Counted from the stretch's first letter, positions 31,271 to 42,516 are shown. The stretch is DNA of 64,000 nucleotides from Symbiodinium natans (GCA_905221605.1 CAJNDS010002723.1:801816-865815), one strand, 5' to 3'. Notes: generated by a model not told the origin, from the sequence alone. Numbers and translations are program-made.

Positions 31271-31710
31271 TGGGTTAGGGTTTAGGGTTTAGGGTTTAGG
31301 GTTTAGGGGTTAGGGTTTAGGGGTTAGGGGTTAGGGGTTAGGGGTTTAGGGTTCAGGGTTTCGGGTTTCGGGTTTGGGGGTTGGCGCTCACCCAAGCCTG
31401 GATGTCAAAAGGGGGTTTAGGGGTTTAGGGTCTTCAGGAAAAAAGAGTTCAGGGTCTAGGGCTTGGGGTCACAAGGGCTTGAGGGTTGAGGGTTCAGGGC
31501 TTGGGGCTTGGAATGCCGAGGATCCAGCGGACGGGGGGACATAGGCGGGTAAGGGTTGCCAATGGCTGTGAAGAATCGGATGTATACCTGTATAGCCCTA
31601 AACCCTAAACCCTAAACCCTAAACCCTAAACCCTAAACCCTAAGCCCTATACCCTCCCTAAACCCTAAACCCTAAACCCTAAACTTGCCCTAAACCCGAA
31701 ACCCTAAACC
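31271..31710. repeat. Opposed telomeric arrays
   Basis: TTTAGGG with TTAGGGG variants at 31273-31375, then CCCTAAA at 31592-31710. Confidence 0.9.
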
Positions 31711-32484
31711 CCTCAACCCGGGGAGCGCCTAGCTCCGTCACTTTTCAGGGTGTAGCAAGGCAGGGTTGCCGCTGTCAAAAGGGCTCAATGCTACGTCCGA
31801 AAGCATGAGGGCTAGAAAGAACTGGGTGATGAAGTGATGAATCCAAGGGTCTAGAGTTCAGGGTTTAGGGTTTAGGGTTTAGGGTTTAAGGTGAGAGCAC
31901 CTTAATGGACGAGTGTATGAGAGTTAGGGTCTCAAGGTGTGACAGGGAGAGAGCGGCTAGCCTTTGCTTTTCCTTTCGTGCACCCTCAATCTCATGACAC
32001 CTTCACTCCTAGTCTGTGACAGGCGTCCTGCAAACCTAAAGCCTTCAAGAAGTGCGGGTGGCCAAAAACACCCTCAAAGCCTCAAGAAATCTTGCGCTCC
32101 GGCTACCCGGAACTTCGTATGAAGCCCTAAACCCAAAGCCCTAAACCCTCAACCCTAAACCCTAAACGCCAAACCCTAAACGATAGCCAGGGTTTAGGGC
32201 CTAAAGTTTTTGTCGGCCTGCGTGGTCGTGCCAGGCTGCCAGCCCGGGGAGCGGCATCGTCCGCCGCGCGCCCAGGGGCGCGCAAGTCGCAAGCTTCCAC
32301 ATGCTTGGAGCAAAGGGTTTCGGGTTTAGGGTTTGGGGTTTGGGTTTAGGGTTTAGGGGTTTAGGGTTTAGGGTTTAGGGTGAGGGCTTAGGGTTGATAA
32401 GCCCCAAGACCCGAAAACCGCAAGACCCATTGACTCTGACTCTTTGGAGCCTTTGAACCTTGCAGGTTTTGGTTTCAGAGGCCC

Positions 32485-32607
32485 TCGCCCTCTAAACCCT
32501 AAACCCTAAACCCTAAACCCTAAACCCTCAACCCTCAACCCTCAACCCTAAACCCTAAACCCTCAACCCTCAACCCTCAACCCTAAACCCTAAACCCTAA
32601 ACCCCAA
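32485..32607 (-). repeat. CCCTAAA array with CCCTCAA blocks
   Basis: CCCTCAA occurs as two separate triplets of units, another array-specific variant. Confidence 0.9.
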
Positions 32608-32628
32608 GGCAACGCTTCTCTTCTTCAG

Positions 32629-32683
32629 CTGCAGCCGGGAAAGATCTCTGCCTCGGTGGCCCCGGCAGCAGATGACAAGGAGG
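32629..32683 (+). CDS. Candidate exon
   Basis: After TTCTTCAG the frame reads LQPGKISASVAPAADDKE and ends GAGG followed by GTTTAGGG, with the telomeric heptamer as donor. Confidence 0.45.
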
Positions 32684-33083
32684 GTTTAGGGTTTAGGGTT
32701 TAGGGTTTGGGGTTTAGGGTTTAGGGTTTAGGGTTTAGGGTCAACTCTAGTTCAGGGTTTAAGTTTAGGGCTTAGGGAAAAAAGGGGGCAACCGGTAACC
32801 CTTCATGAGGGACCAAAGTCCTCAGCCATAGTGCAAGCCCCCATCAGGCTAAAGTCCAACGGGCAATGAAAGAAGCTCAATTCCCCTACATGTGTTGAGG
32901 GTTTCGGTGTGTTGGTAGATGAGGCTGGGGCATCTCATGTCGCGTTTCTGGCACTCATACTGAGAAGCTGTCGCGGCAGAAATGTTTCGATCCCCAAGCC
33001 TACTCACAAACCCTAAACCCTTAACCCTAAACCCTTAACCCCCCCAAGCCTGCAAACATCTGCGTACCTCGGCTCTTCTGCAG

Positions 33084-33125
33084 GAGGTCTTGGAGGCCAT
33101 GCGGCAGGCGGTCGCAACGCTGGAG
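33084..33125 (+). CDS. Candidate exon
   Basis: After CTTCTGCAG the frame reads EVLEAMRQAVATLE, a helix; a GC donor follows. An in-frame TAA appears eight codons further on if it is not spliced. Confidence 0.4.
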
Positions 33126-33276
33126 GCAGCTTTTGCATAAGCATGACCAATTTCATCATGAACAATTTCATGCCTCAGAAAATCCTGGGGGGGGGGCAGG
33201 CTTAACCTGGGTGTAACCTGGGCGACTCCATACATTTAGCATTCTTTGAGTGTTGAGTGTGTCTTGGTCCCCGAAG

Positions 33277-33358
33277 GCAAAGGAGAGCCAAGCCCCGGCA
33301 AACGGCTCGGCCCCGACGAACCCGGCAGTGGACACGGCGCAGACCTCGGCTGCAGATG
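33277..33358 (+). CDS. Candidate exon, Ala/Pro/Thr-rich
   Basis: After CCCCGAAG the frame reads AKESQAPANGSAPTNPAVDT then AQTSAAD. Linker-like. Confidence 0.4.
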
Positions 33359-33390
33359 GATTTAGGATTTAGGGTTTAGGGTGTAGGTAG

Positions 33391-33466
33391 GCGCAGCGGA
33401 TCATGAAAACATCTTCAAGGCTTTGCAGCAACAAGTCACCACTGGCACGATCACGACCAGCCCCCC
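33391..33466 (+). CDS. Candidate exon
   Basis: After GTGTAGGTAG the frame reads AADHENIFKALQQQVTTGTI. It stays open through telomere-like units to 33614, so the end is uncertain. Confidence 0.35.
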
Positions 33467-33687
33467 TAAACCTTCAACCCTAAACCCAGCATCTGAGTCC
33501 GTGCAAAGCACGGGCCGCAGTAACCCTCAAGAGCCGGTTGGGGTGGAAGCTTCAAAGCGCAAACCACGAATCCGAAGTCAGATCCTTAAGAACCCAAAAC
33601 CTACTTTTTGGTAGCTTACCCTAAAATCCCGCAATGACAGCATATATTTCTCAGTAGTCACTCTACAAACAAGTAGTCTTCCGGCAG

Positions 33688-33753
33688 GTGCCGAGCCCCC
33701 TGAATGCCCAGGTGGTCGCTGCGATGAGCGCGGAGGATGGCCCTGTCCTCTGA
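33688..33753 (+). CDS. Candidate terminal exon with stop
   Basis: After CCGGCAG the frame reads VPSPLNAQVVAAMSAEDGPV then L and TGA. It would close the 30457-33753 model. Confidence 0.45.
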   Translation: MPSPLNAQVVAAMSAEDGPVL

Positions 33754-34017
33754 GCCCAGCCCAACACGCACCAATAGGGTTTAGGGTTTAGGGTTTAGGG
33801 TTTAGAGTCTAGGGTTTAGGGTTTCGGGTTTAGGGTGTAGAGGATTCAGGGTTCAGGGTTTAGGGCCGCGAAGTGGCGACTCTCGCCCTGCAGTCATAGG
33901 CACCGTGGTGTGGGGGCGGGCTGGGTAGAAAGGGCAGCAGTCGAGTCCCTTGTGAAAAGGGTTTAGGGATGCAAAGCCTCAGTGGCTAGCTCTCTGAATT
34001 GCTATTGCTACTATTTG

Positions 34018-34110
34018 CTGAAAAAATCCCAAAAAACACAAAGTGAAAATCCCTGTATTGCCCTTATAGGGAGGATAGGTTTTGTGTTTTTTTGGGGGGT
34101 TCGTAAGCTT
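34018..34110. mobile_element. Family F element
   Basis: AATCCCAAAAAACACAAAG pairs with TTTGTGTTTTTTTGGGG across AATCCCTGTATTGCCCTTAT. Related to 4760-4852. Confidence 0.65.
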
Positions 34111-34984
34111 AGTAGATTGGGGGTTTCCGAAATTAGGTGGTGCCTGCACAGCCTCAGCACGGGCTCAAAAAAATGGGGTGCCTGTACCCCAGAATAAGGT
34201 TCTTTTTGTTGGGCCCCCTATACAGCTATATCCGAAAAAGGAAGTACCCGACTCAACCTGAAGTGTTGGTGAAACACTGGGAAACCCCTGGATTCTAACA
34301 CTTCAAAGCCTCTAAAAACATCTCCGCACACAAGCCCCAAACCCAAAGCATACCGACAATTCACCTCTCGCTGCGCGCCCTGCCTTAGATCCTACACTAA
34401 GCCACGAGGCTCCAAAGCCTAAACCTGATTTCGTCGCCGTAGTGTCGCGAGTGTGCAAAGGACCTTGCGGATCGTTTGCCTCCATAAACTAAAACCCAAG
34501 TCCCAAGCCTTGTAGGAGCCGACGCGACTCGAAACCCAAAGCCTGGTTAGCCCCAAGCCTCCTTATCCGTAGTGCGTCAGGGCATCAGGGTCCCTATCTC
34601 ATCCATCAAAGGGTTGTTTAGGGGGATGTGGTGGGCTGTAGTGGGCTCTTCGCATTGAACTAGTTGACGACTAGGGAATCTTGGGCCCCCATACGTTCAT
34701 CCCTTCAAGGGGTTAGGTGGGGGGGATCAAAAAGGTACATGGTACCTTCATCTCCAACTAACCAGGCAGAAAAGGAGATGCAGGGGTTGTTCTGGACTTG
34801 GGCCACCCCCCTTTGAGGCGAGTTGTTGGCTTGACTTGCATGGAAGAGCAGACGAGGCCACTCTGTGGTAGATGTTGCCACGCCAGCCGCGAAGGAAGAT
34901 CCGGTGCGCTGGCCCTAACTTGGAGGGTTGAAGCTCAGAGTTTAGGGATCCGCTACGAAGGGTAGATTGAAACAGAACCACTAT
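34111..34984. other. Unassigned unique sequence
   Basis: Few telomeric units and no recognised gene. A 77-codon minus frame (34748-34981) is not recognisable. Confidence 0.4.
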
Positions 34985-35265
34985 GCAGGCTCTCTCCCTC
35001 TCTCCCTCTCTCTTTCTCTCTTTCTCTCTTTTCTCTCTTTTCTCTCTTTTCTCTCTTCTATCTCTTTTCTCTCTTTTCTCTCCTTTCTCTCCTTTCTCTC
35101 TTTTCTCTTTTTTCTCTCTTTTCTCTCTTTTCTCTCTTTTCTCTCTTCTATCTCTTTTCTCTCTTTTCTCTCCTTTCTCTCCTTTCTCTCTTTTCTCTTT
35201 TTTCTCTCTTTTCTATCTTTTCTCTCTTCTTTTTTTTTTCTCTCTCTCTCTCTCTCCTTTTTGTT
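34985..35265. repeat. CT-rich satellite with an internal duplication of about 114 bp
   Basis: Units of TTTTCTCTC and CCTTTCTCT. The block containing CTTCTATCTC recurs about 114 nt later. Long Ser/Phe/Leu frames and the Lys/Glu/Arg frame on the minus strand are compositional. Confidence 0.95.
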
Positions 35266-35401
35266 CAAGTTTCTCATGGTCCTGCTTCGTCCATTGATGC
35301 CATACTCCGCCGGCACGAGGAGCGTCCAAGTTCTGGCGTTGATGGGCTTATTTGGGGCTGCATAATAACCCCGCGGCTTGCGGTTTAGAAAGGAGTGCGC
35401 C

Positions 35402-35700
35402 CGAGTATCGTTTAGCTTGTAAAACGATAAGGAGTAAAAACCAAACGATAACTTTCTGCAGGGTTTTTGTTGTGTGGCCCTGTACACGCCTAACACCCCT
35501 TACACCCCTCACACCCCTAATTCTGGTGACTCTGGTCTTGGGGTGTCTCTGGGGGCCTGGTGGAAACCAAGTGCTCCGAAGCATTTCCTTTTATAAGCAA
35601 ACGCTGTAAAGCGATAAGAATTCTAGCCAACAACACTGTGTTTTGTGCGCATACACTGTAAAACGATAAGGAGTAAAAAAAACGATAACATTTTTGGGGA
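35402..35700. repeat. Spaced repeats of a GTAAAACGATAAG motif
   Basis: TTGTAAAACGATAAGGAGTA at about 35417 and CTGTAAAACGATAAGGAGTA at about 35655 share the motif, each followed by AACGATAAC. A shorter GTAAAGCGATAAG lies at 35606. Possibly remnants of a tandem or element; nothing known matches. Confidence 0.6.
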
Positions 35701-35947
35701 CCAGCAGGTTTCCATCGGGGTTGTTATACAGCCCCATTTGAGGTTTTATGAATTCTGCAAGCGTGCTCTAGAGCCCTTCCAAAAAGAGTCCGGCAAGAGG
35801 GTGCCAATTGCGTGCGTGGTGCCTCTAGGCCTAGATGCAGCTTTTAGCAGCAAACGTTTCAGCCGACTTTGCCGGACCTTACACCACTGGCGGTGACCCG
35901 TGACACTGTGGCCCCGCCTGCTGCTTCTTTGTGTTTCCTGCGGCCAG

Positions 35948-36009
35948 GTGCTCAAAGCCTTGGAGGACGGCGTGGGCGCGCAGGACCCGACCTTCAACGA
36001 GAATCGCAG
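35948..36009 (+). CDS. Candidate exon, paralogous to 38657-38718
   Basis: After GCGGCCAG the frame reads VLKALEDGVGAQDPTFNENR. The island at 38657 gives VLAALRDNVGAKDPALNGSS: about 12 of 20 positions are identical with the same phase, so the two are diverged copies of one exon. Confidence 0.5.
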
Positions 36010-36568
36010 GGGCCTTGGGGCGAGGAGCGCAAAAGGTGGGGGTGCGCTTTGGGTGTTTCTGCTTTTGCTTGGGGGGGGGGGGGGGGGTAGTGTCTTTTTT
36101 TTGGTTGGCTCGTGCGTCGACCCACCGACCCAGTCAGTCAGTCGGTCGGTCCGCAAACCTTTCAATCAGTCAGTGCCCGTCCGTCAGTCAGTCGGCCCAT
36201 TTGTGTCAGTCACTCAGTCGGCGCATCTGTGCACACCAGCATATGAATCCTGTCCAAACCCCATGACGTGAGCATTGTGCTTGCAAATGACGGGGGCAGG
36301 GTTACCCTTTAGCCTCTCAGCCCCTTAAAACACAAAACGCAACCCAACAAAATCAAAATAATAGCATGCCTTCTAAAGCAGAGTCCATTTAACCCAAAAA
36401 CACACGTAAGAACAAACACAACAAACACCCCAACAAAAACCTAACTCCATGCTGAAAGGGTAGCCCAACAGTGCCCATAATATAACGAGAGTTGCGTCAC
36501 ATCGTACTTGGGACACTTGCTGATCCATTTCATTCCACTCAGTCAGTGGCTTGGGCCATGGGTTGCAG

Positions 36569-36679
36569 AAGATCCCCTGAGGCAGGAGCTTAACACACAT
36601 GGTGCCGTGCACGCCCAGGCTCACAAAGCAACGGCCATCTCGCCGCAGAAGACCCCGCCTCTTGTCTTGAAATCTCGGG
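36569..36679 (+). CDS. Candidate exon
   Basis: After GGTTGCAG the frame includes PLRQELNTHGAVHAQAHKAT then AISPQKTPPLVLKSRG, followed by GTGTAACC. Unknown. Confidence 0.35.
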
Positions 36680-36754
36680 GTGTAACCCTAAACCCTAAAC
36701 CCTAACCCCTAACCCCTAACCCCTAAACCCTAAACCCTAAACCCTAAACCCTAG

Positions 36755-36815
36755 GCGAACCTGGGAGCGCCCTCCTTCGCACACGCCTTTACGGGGAACA
36801 GGGGTTCGAGGGATG
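36755..36815 (+). CDS. Candidate exon bounded by telomeric units on both sides
   Basis: The frame reads GEPGSALLRTRLYGEQGFEG. The acceptor CCCTAG is a one-base variant of the CCCTAAA array it ends, and the donor is the GT of GTTTAGGG at 36816. Confidence 0.45.
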
Positions 36816-37343
36816 GGTTTAGGGTTTAGGGCTAGGGTTTTAGGGTTTAGGGTTTAGGGTTTAGGGTTTAGGGCTAGGGCTCAGGGAAACCGCACGGCTT
36901 GAACATGTCCGGGCGTACCCTTCCAAGCCTGCTGCAAAAGGGTTTAGGGATGTAGGGTTCAGGATTCAGGGGGGAAAGGTTGAAGGGATTTGGGATTCAC
37001 CTAGCAGCCTATGCGCAAACTACATCTCTCAACCCACAGGGTGTGCACATGCTGCAATGCTCTCAGCAGTATCTGGTAGCATTTGCTTCAATGAGAAGTC
37101 GTGAGACCCAGCAGGAAAAGGGTACAGGCAGCTCTTTCACAACGCCAAGTAGGTTTGAAACGGACCCCGAATATGCCATGCACCGTCCAAAGTGGTCTTT
37201 CGTCCAACTAGGCGGGCTGCAAGAACACTTCATCATTCTTTAAACCTAAACCCTAAACCCTAAACCCTAAACCCTAAACTTTGGCTCGAGCCATCTCAGC
37301 CCTTCAGTAGCTTCAGCCAGCGTTGACGGCGAAATTGTCCGTG

Positions 37344-38182
37344 ATGTTTTCCATGTGGCGTCTCCTCCTCTTGTGCCTTGGGGTTGTGGCCGGGTTGCGT
37401 GCCGACTCCTCATACATACCGGGTGCGGACGAAATACTCGCTGCCAAGAAGAGCGCAGTCGACTTTGTGCATGCACTGCGACGAGAGTGGCGGGAGAGGA
37501 AGTCTGGGAGGTCCTCCCCATCCGTCCCGCCCACAAAACCACCGCTGCACCTGATGGTGGCCGAAAGCACCTGGGATGGTTGGAGCAATTCTCTTGCTTT
37601 TTGCTGAACTTGCATCATACGTAACATTTTGGGATTATTCTGTTAGGATGATTTTTTTTTGTCAGGATGCACAACCACGACTTAGGCAAGCTCGATTTTG
37701 AGGCCATCAAAGAGCTCGTGGAAAAGGGTGAGGATGTGAACGAAGCCTCAGGAGGTGAGACGCCTTTGGGCATCGCATGTCGCAGGGGTATCGTCCCAAA
37801 CTGGTGCAAACACTCATCGAGCTCGGGGCCGATGTGAATATGAAGACCGGGAAAGAGGGAAGGGAGCTTCCCTTGGGAATTGCCGCAGAGGAGTATCATC
37901 TGCCAGCGGCGAGGCTTCTACTGGCAGCCAAGGCCCAGGTGAATGCTGTGGATGACTTCGCTACTCGGTAGGACCTTGGGACAATTTTTATACTTTCCCT
38001 TATTGGGTTTAAGAGGTTCATGCTTTCCCTTAGTGGGTTTGAGAGGATCATATTCCAGGAATCATTTTTTTCAGAGGGTTCTTAGGCCATATAAGGATAC
38101 GACGGCTCTGGAGTATGCGATACAACTCGGCACCCCCGACATGGTGGAGGTCTTGAAGGATGCGGGCGCGAACGCCAACTGA
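37344..38182 (+). CDS. Ankyrin-repeat protein with a frame break
   Basis: Exon 1 starts at ATG 37344 (or 37353): MFSMWRLLLLCLGVVAGLRA looks like a signal peptide. Exon 2 runs from about 37666 to 37967: FEAIKELVEKGEDVN, GGETPLGIACRRG, LVQTLIELGADVN, PLGIAAEEYHLPAARLLLAA. Exon 3 is 38086-38182: TALEYAIQLGTPDMVEVLKD then AGANAN and TGA. The second intron (37968-38085, GT to TTCTTAG) joins exactly in frame (CG plus G). The first intron is less certain; a GA donor near 37583 would fit. At 37785-37788 (GGGG) the ankyrin frame shifts by one missing base. This may be a sequencing slip in a G-run or a real lesion. About three ankyrin repeats, so a protein-binding role is likely; partner unknown. Confidence 0.7.
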
Positions 38183-38519
38183 CTGGGCCCTCGGGAGATG
38201 TGAAAACTTCCCGTTCTTGGGTTTCTCACGCTGAAGAAACAAGAGACTTGGTTCAGGGTACATGGTGCTTTAAGAAGCCCGTCGTTTGGGAGCCTTTTTT
38301 TCCCCCATATATTCCCTAGGACCCAGAGCAAGCCCTTATTCCGTTGGTGCCCTTACTTAGGGACTGGGCAGGTGACCTTGAAGCTTTTTGGTTATATGGA
38401 ATCCTGCTATATATAAGCTCTTTTGTGGCTAGGGTAGTCAGCCCCTGAGCTGATAATCCCCTTGAATCCAAAAAAGGGCACCCTCTCCTAGGTTACTCCT
38501 GGGTCTGGCTGTAGAACCC

Positions 38520-38645
38520 CGAAAAGATGGCATGAACCCCAAACCCCCAAACCCTAAACCCCAAGCCCTAAACCCCAAACCCTAAACCCCAAACCCCAAA
38601 CCCTAAACCCCAAACCCTAAACCCCAAACCCCAAACCCTAAACCC
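38520..38645 (-). repeat. Array alternating CCCCAAA and CCCTAAA
   Basis: An irregular mix of the two heptamers, directly upstream of the exon candidate at 38657. Confidence 0.9.
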
Positions 38646-38656
38646 TGAAGAGTCAG

Positions 38657-38718
38657 GTCCTTGCCGCCCTCCGGGACAACGTCGGGGCTAAGGATCCGGC
38701 CTTGAATGGGAGCAGCGG
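38657..38718 (+). CDS. Candidate exon, paralogous to 35948-36009
   Basis: After GAGTCAG the frame reads VLAALRDNVGAKDPALNGSS. See 35948-36009. The ankyrin gene lies between the two copies, so either that gene is nested in a larger one or the copies belong to different genes. Confidence 0.5.
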
Positions 38719-39207
38719 GCTCAGGGACATCGATCGGTTCCCTAGGAGCTGGGTGTTGTTTTTTCTTCGAAAGTACAAGCCCTAAACCCTAAACCCTAAA
38801 CCACGCTGGCGCCCGATATTCGCTCTTCGGAGATGGTGCCGCAGAAACCCAAAACTCCCTAACTTGGAGCCCAAGGGAAGAGTAAGAATGTCCGAATTAA
38901 GGAATCGGCCTCTTTAAGGGTGTGGCCGGACTCCTTAGTCAGTTGTGTGGGACTCCCCGGAGCCTTAAGGGGTTTAGGGTTTAGGGTTTGGGATGCCAAG
39001 CTCCTGGTTCAAAAAGGGGTTAGGGTTGGGGTTCAGGGTGACTCCCCAAGCCCGGATGCAAAAGGGTTTAGGGTTTAGGGTTTAGGGTTAGGGGGATTTG
39101 AGGGGTTTCAGAGCCTTCGGGCTGGAGGAGGGGTGTCACTTGGACTTTCTGGGCGAACTCATGTGGGTTTCTGCTCTTGTTTAGGGTTTAGGGTTTAGGG
39201 TCAGGGA

Positions 39208-39378
39208 ATGTGCAAGGCTACCAAGTCGCGACGTGAGTGCTGCATTCGTTGTGCGGAAGCTGGGAGTTGGACGAATGTTCAAGTGGCGCTGCCTAAGCCG
39301 CTTCAGGTGCGCCGGTGCAAGCAGCCCCCGCGGAGAAGGCCAGTGACTCAGTTCGTTCCGGATAGGGTGTCTCGAAAG
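39208..39378 (+). CDS. Possible Cys/Arg-rich coding segment
   Basis: From ATG 39208 the frame reads MCKATKSRRECCIRCAEAGS then WTNVQVALPKPLQVRRCK. The minus strand is also open. Not recognised. Confidence 0.25.
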
Positions 39379-39496
39379 GGCTTTGGGTTTAGGGTGTAGG
39401 GTGTCGGGTACTGCGCGTCCAGACTTAGGAACCGGCCCAGTTGCCTGCGGATGCGAAGAGGCGGGGGGCTCCATGGGCGGCTTTGGCTTAGAGGCC

Positions 39497-39601
39497 TACT
39501 TGAAGGTTTCATGGGTAGTGAGAAGTGGCGTAACGAGTAGGGTAACTATGGTCATGAGTTATAACCTTGTTCAGGGCACTTATGACCCGACTTATAACTA
39601 A
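39497..39601. mobile_element. Family A element, right end eroded
   Basis: TACTTGAAGGTTTCATGGGT at the left; internal GAGTAGGGTAACTATGGTCA and CTTGTTCAGGGCACTTATG. Confidence 0.65.
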
Positions 39602-41280
39602 ATAGGAATGTTAGTTAGTTCGGGTTGGGCGAACTATGGTTGCACCGTGTTCAGGGATGTCACGGTGCAGGGCATCGCCAAAGACACGTGGCAAGCCCCA
39701 CAATCCTTTAACACCCTACAGCATCGGCAGGACCGTGTGCTGGAAAACCGCTCAACCCTCAACCCTCAACCCTCAACCCTAAACCCTAAACCCTAAACCT
39801 GTGCTGACCACGTCTTCATGCCCTTCTTGGGTTCCTCTTCATCGCAAGTCTCCTCGAATCCGGTATGACTGGCAGCAGGCCCTCCGGGCAAAGTGAGCTG
39901 ACGATGGTGGCACCAGGCGCCTGCGCTTTTCGGTTGGGTCTTCCTCATTAATTAACCCTGCTAAGCAGAAGCGGGGCGCCCCTCTTCTTCCGGTTTAGGG
40001 TTTAGGGTTGAGGGTTTAGGGTGTAGGGTTCCTAGCTTACAGCCCTAAGCCCTGATATTATTTGGTTGCCCCCGTGGTCTCCTTGGACAGTCCTCTACAC
40101 TTGGGTAAGCCCACCAGAACGGACTGTACTTTCGTTAAAGATGAGCGTGAGCATCGAAACCCACACAGCCGGCCCAGAAGCAAACTCTACCCTAAGCCCT
40201 TAAACTCCCAACCCCTAAGCCCTAAACCCTTAAACTCCCAACTCCTAAGCCCTAAGCCCTAAGCCCCAAGCAAGTCCCATAATGAACCCGACACCCAACT
40301 ATTGTGAAGCCTGTTGTCGCAGTGGCAATGGTAGCTTTTGGGTTCTGATGAGTGCCGGAACCCTAAATGGCTCACACCTACAAACCCTATAAGCCCTCGC
40401 CCAATACTCCTTAATTGAGTTAAACGCCCTAGCTCATGTTAGTTCCTTAAACCCTAAACCCTAAACCCTAAACCCTAAACCCCAAACCCTAAACCCTAAA
40501 CCCTAAACCCTAAGCCCCACCTTAAAGGCGTAGTATCGACTGGCAAGCCTCGAAATCCCGGTTGAAGCCCCATGCGCCCTACGCGGCAAGAAGCCAGAAT
40601 ACCCTGAACCCTAAACCCTAAACCCTATATCCCTTAAAAACACAATAAAGCAGCTTTTCCCTTCTTACAGGGATTCCCCCAAAAAAAGCTAGGCCTCGAG
40701 CACCGTGGCTTCTGGTCGACCCGATCTGGCGCGCTGGCGCCCCCGCTGCATTGTGGAGTTTTGGGTTGAATTTGGGGGGTTCGGGGTTTAATATAGGGGT
40801 CGGAAGAATTACTAATCGTATTCCCTTATGGCCCCTTTGTAATTATACTATGATACCACCCCGAAAACCCTGATGCAGGCGCTTTGGTAGGCTTTTGGGG
40901 GTTTGGGGTTTAATGCAAGGGTGCTTGTACGAGGCTCCAACTTGGTTTTCTTGGATGTACATCGATGCAGTTGTCATCGCGCGAGTTGACGTGCATATTG
41001 GGTTCAAAAGATGTGCGCTTAGGGTCTTTGAGGTTTAAGCAGGGCTTAGGAGGCCCCATGTCCTGTCGCTGCAGCCGTGGGTGGCAGCCCTTCAACAGAC
41101 ACATGAAGCTAAGGGGCAAGTCAGCGTCTGGAATGTCAACTTGCCACCACACATCTAAGCCTGTTTCCCGAAACCCTAAAACCCTAAAAACCCTAAAAAC
41201 CCTAAAACCCTAAAACCCTAAAACCCATCAAAACCCTAAAACCCTAAAACCTTCATCTTTGCACCAGCACAGAGGCTTGT
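39602..41280. other. Unassigned with short telomeric arrays
   Basis: CCCTCAA/CCCTAAA at 39757-39800, CCCTAAA at 40447-40515, an AAAACCCT octamer array at 41170-41250, and a family C element at 40795-40862. An open frame of about 40 codons near 39835-39952 (LGFLFIASLLESGM...) may be an exon, but a second frame there is equally plausible. Confidence 0.4.
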
Positions 41281-41340
41281 GGCCCAAAGCACAGTAGGGT
41301 TTAGGGTTTAGGGTTTTGGGTTTAGGGTTTAGGGTTTAGG

Positions 41341-41426
41341 CCTGTCCCTGAGCCGCTGTTCGAGGCGGCAGCTGTGGGATTCGTGGCCGCCACGTGGCTC
41401 GCAGTCGATCCCTCAGCCTTCAAGTC
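41341..41426 (+). CDS. Candidate exon with a telomeric acceptor
   Basis: A TTTAGGG array ends TTTAGG and the next codons read PVPEPLFEAAAVGFVAATWL then AVDPSAFK. The acceptor would be the TTTAG of the last heptamer. The donor is probably the GT in AAGTCAAAG. A hydrophobic stretch makes a membrane or buried helix possible. Confidence 0.5.
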
Positions 41427-42436
41427 AAAGGGTTTATAAGGGTTGAGGGTTTAGGGTTTAGGGTTTAGGACTTAGGGTTCAGGGTTTTAGGGAAGTTTCG
41501 GGTTTAGGGGTCTCTTGGGCTGTTTTCAAGGCGAAGCAAGAGTTTAAAGGGCGTGGCTGCCCAAACACGCCCGAAATCCCGGCAGCTCAGGTCATCTGCC
41601 TGGCAACCGGGTTCTGGATGGCCGTCACGACTGGCTGGCGCTGCCCGGGCCCTTAGACTCGAGGACGTGTCGGCGTCGACTCCTACCCCTAAAAGCCTGC
41701 AATTCACTCTGTTGTGGGGTTCTCAAGCTTCTTGTTGTATGAAACATGCCCTATAGGTAAGCACCCCAGAGAAAGGAACTGCAATGAAGGGTCCTGGTAG
41801 AGCTTCAAGTTTAGGTCCTTTACTCTGCCTTACGGCACAATACGTAACCGCTCTGACCTGCACGCCGGAGGTCACCCTAGACCCTGCAGTAGACCTGTAA
41901 CCCCTGGGTGGCCGGCTGTTTGTGGACTTGCGAACTGCAGTCAAGCGAGCGCGGCACAGCGGAGAGAGGCTACACAGGGCCTAGAACGCAAAATGCCAAG
42001 TTTCTGAGAAGAAATCTGCATATAGCGTGACCCTTACTTGCGCTCCATTTAGTTCTGTTTCCAAAACTTCTGTACATTGCATGCTGTATATGACATGTCA
42101 TGCATCATGAAATCTATGGTGTATGCTGCATACCACATCTTGTGTTTGTGTATGTAAACCTATCTCTAGACCCTACATCTCCACACACACACACATATAT
42201 ATATATGTATATATGTATACACACCTACATACATTCTGTAGAGTTCTTTCAATCATGTTCAGGATGATGTACTCCATATCATAAACCAGGTACGAATACA
42301 TGCATACATAGATTTATGATATTATATATATAGAGAGAGATAGATGTATGGATCTTGTTGAACTGTGTCTCTCTTGCGTTGCTCGCGTAGTACATGTTAC
42401 GTTGTATTGTTCTATTATACAAGAGTAGGGGATAGC
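41427..42436. other. Unassigned; AT-rich microsatellite region
   Basis: CACACATATATATG runs around 42182-42225 and ATATATAGAGAGAG at 42322-42345. Small frames only. Confidence 0.4.
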
Positions 42437-42469
42437 ATCTAGGATGTTACACCTTCAACGCCCGTGCAG

Positions 42470-42516
42470 GTGCGAGCAAGGGTAACGTTCGCTCGGCTGT
42501 GGAGGCGGCTGCCAAG
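42470..42516 (+). CDS. Candidate exon
   Basis: After CCGTGCAG the frame reads ASKGNVRSAVEAAAK and ends AAG followed by GTTTGC. Unknown function. Confidence 0.4.

Noticed and set aside
34967-35496. Long frames on both strands (104-171 codons), Ser/Phe/Leu-rich or Lys/Glu/Arg-rich
   Set aside because: They are translations of the CT satellite; composition alone explains them.
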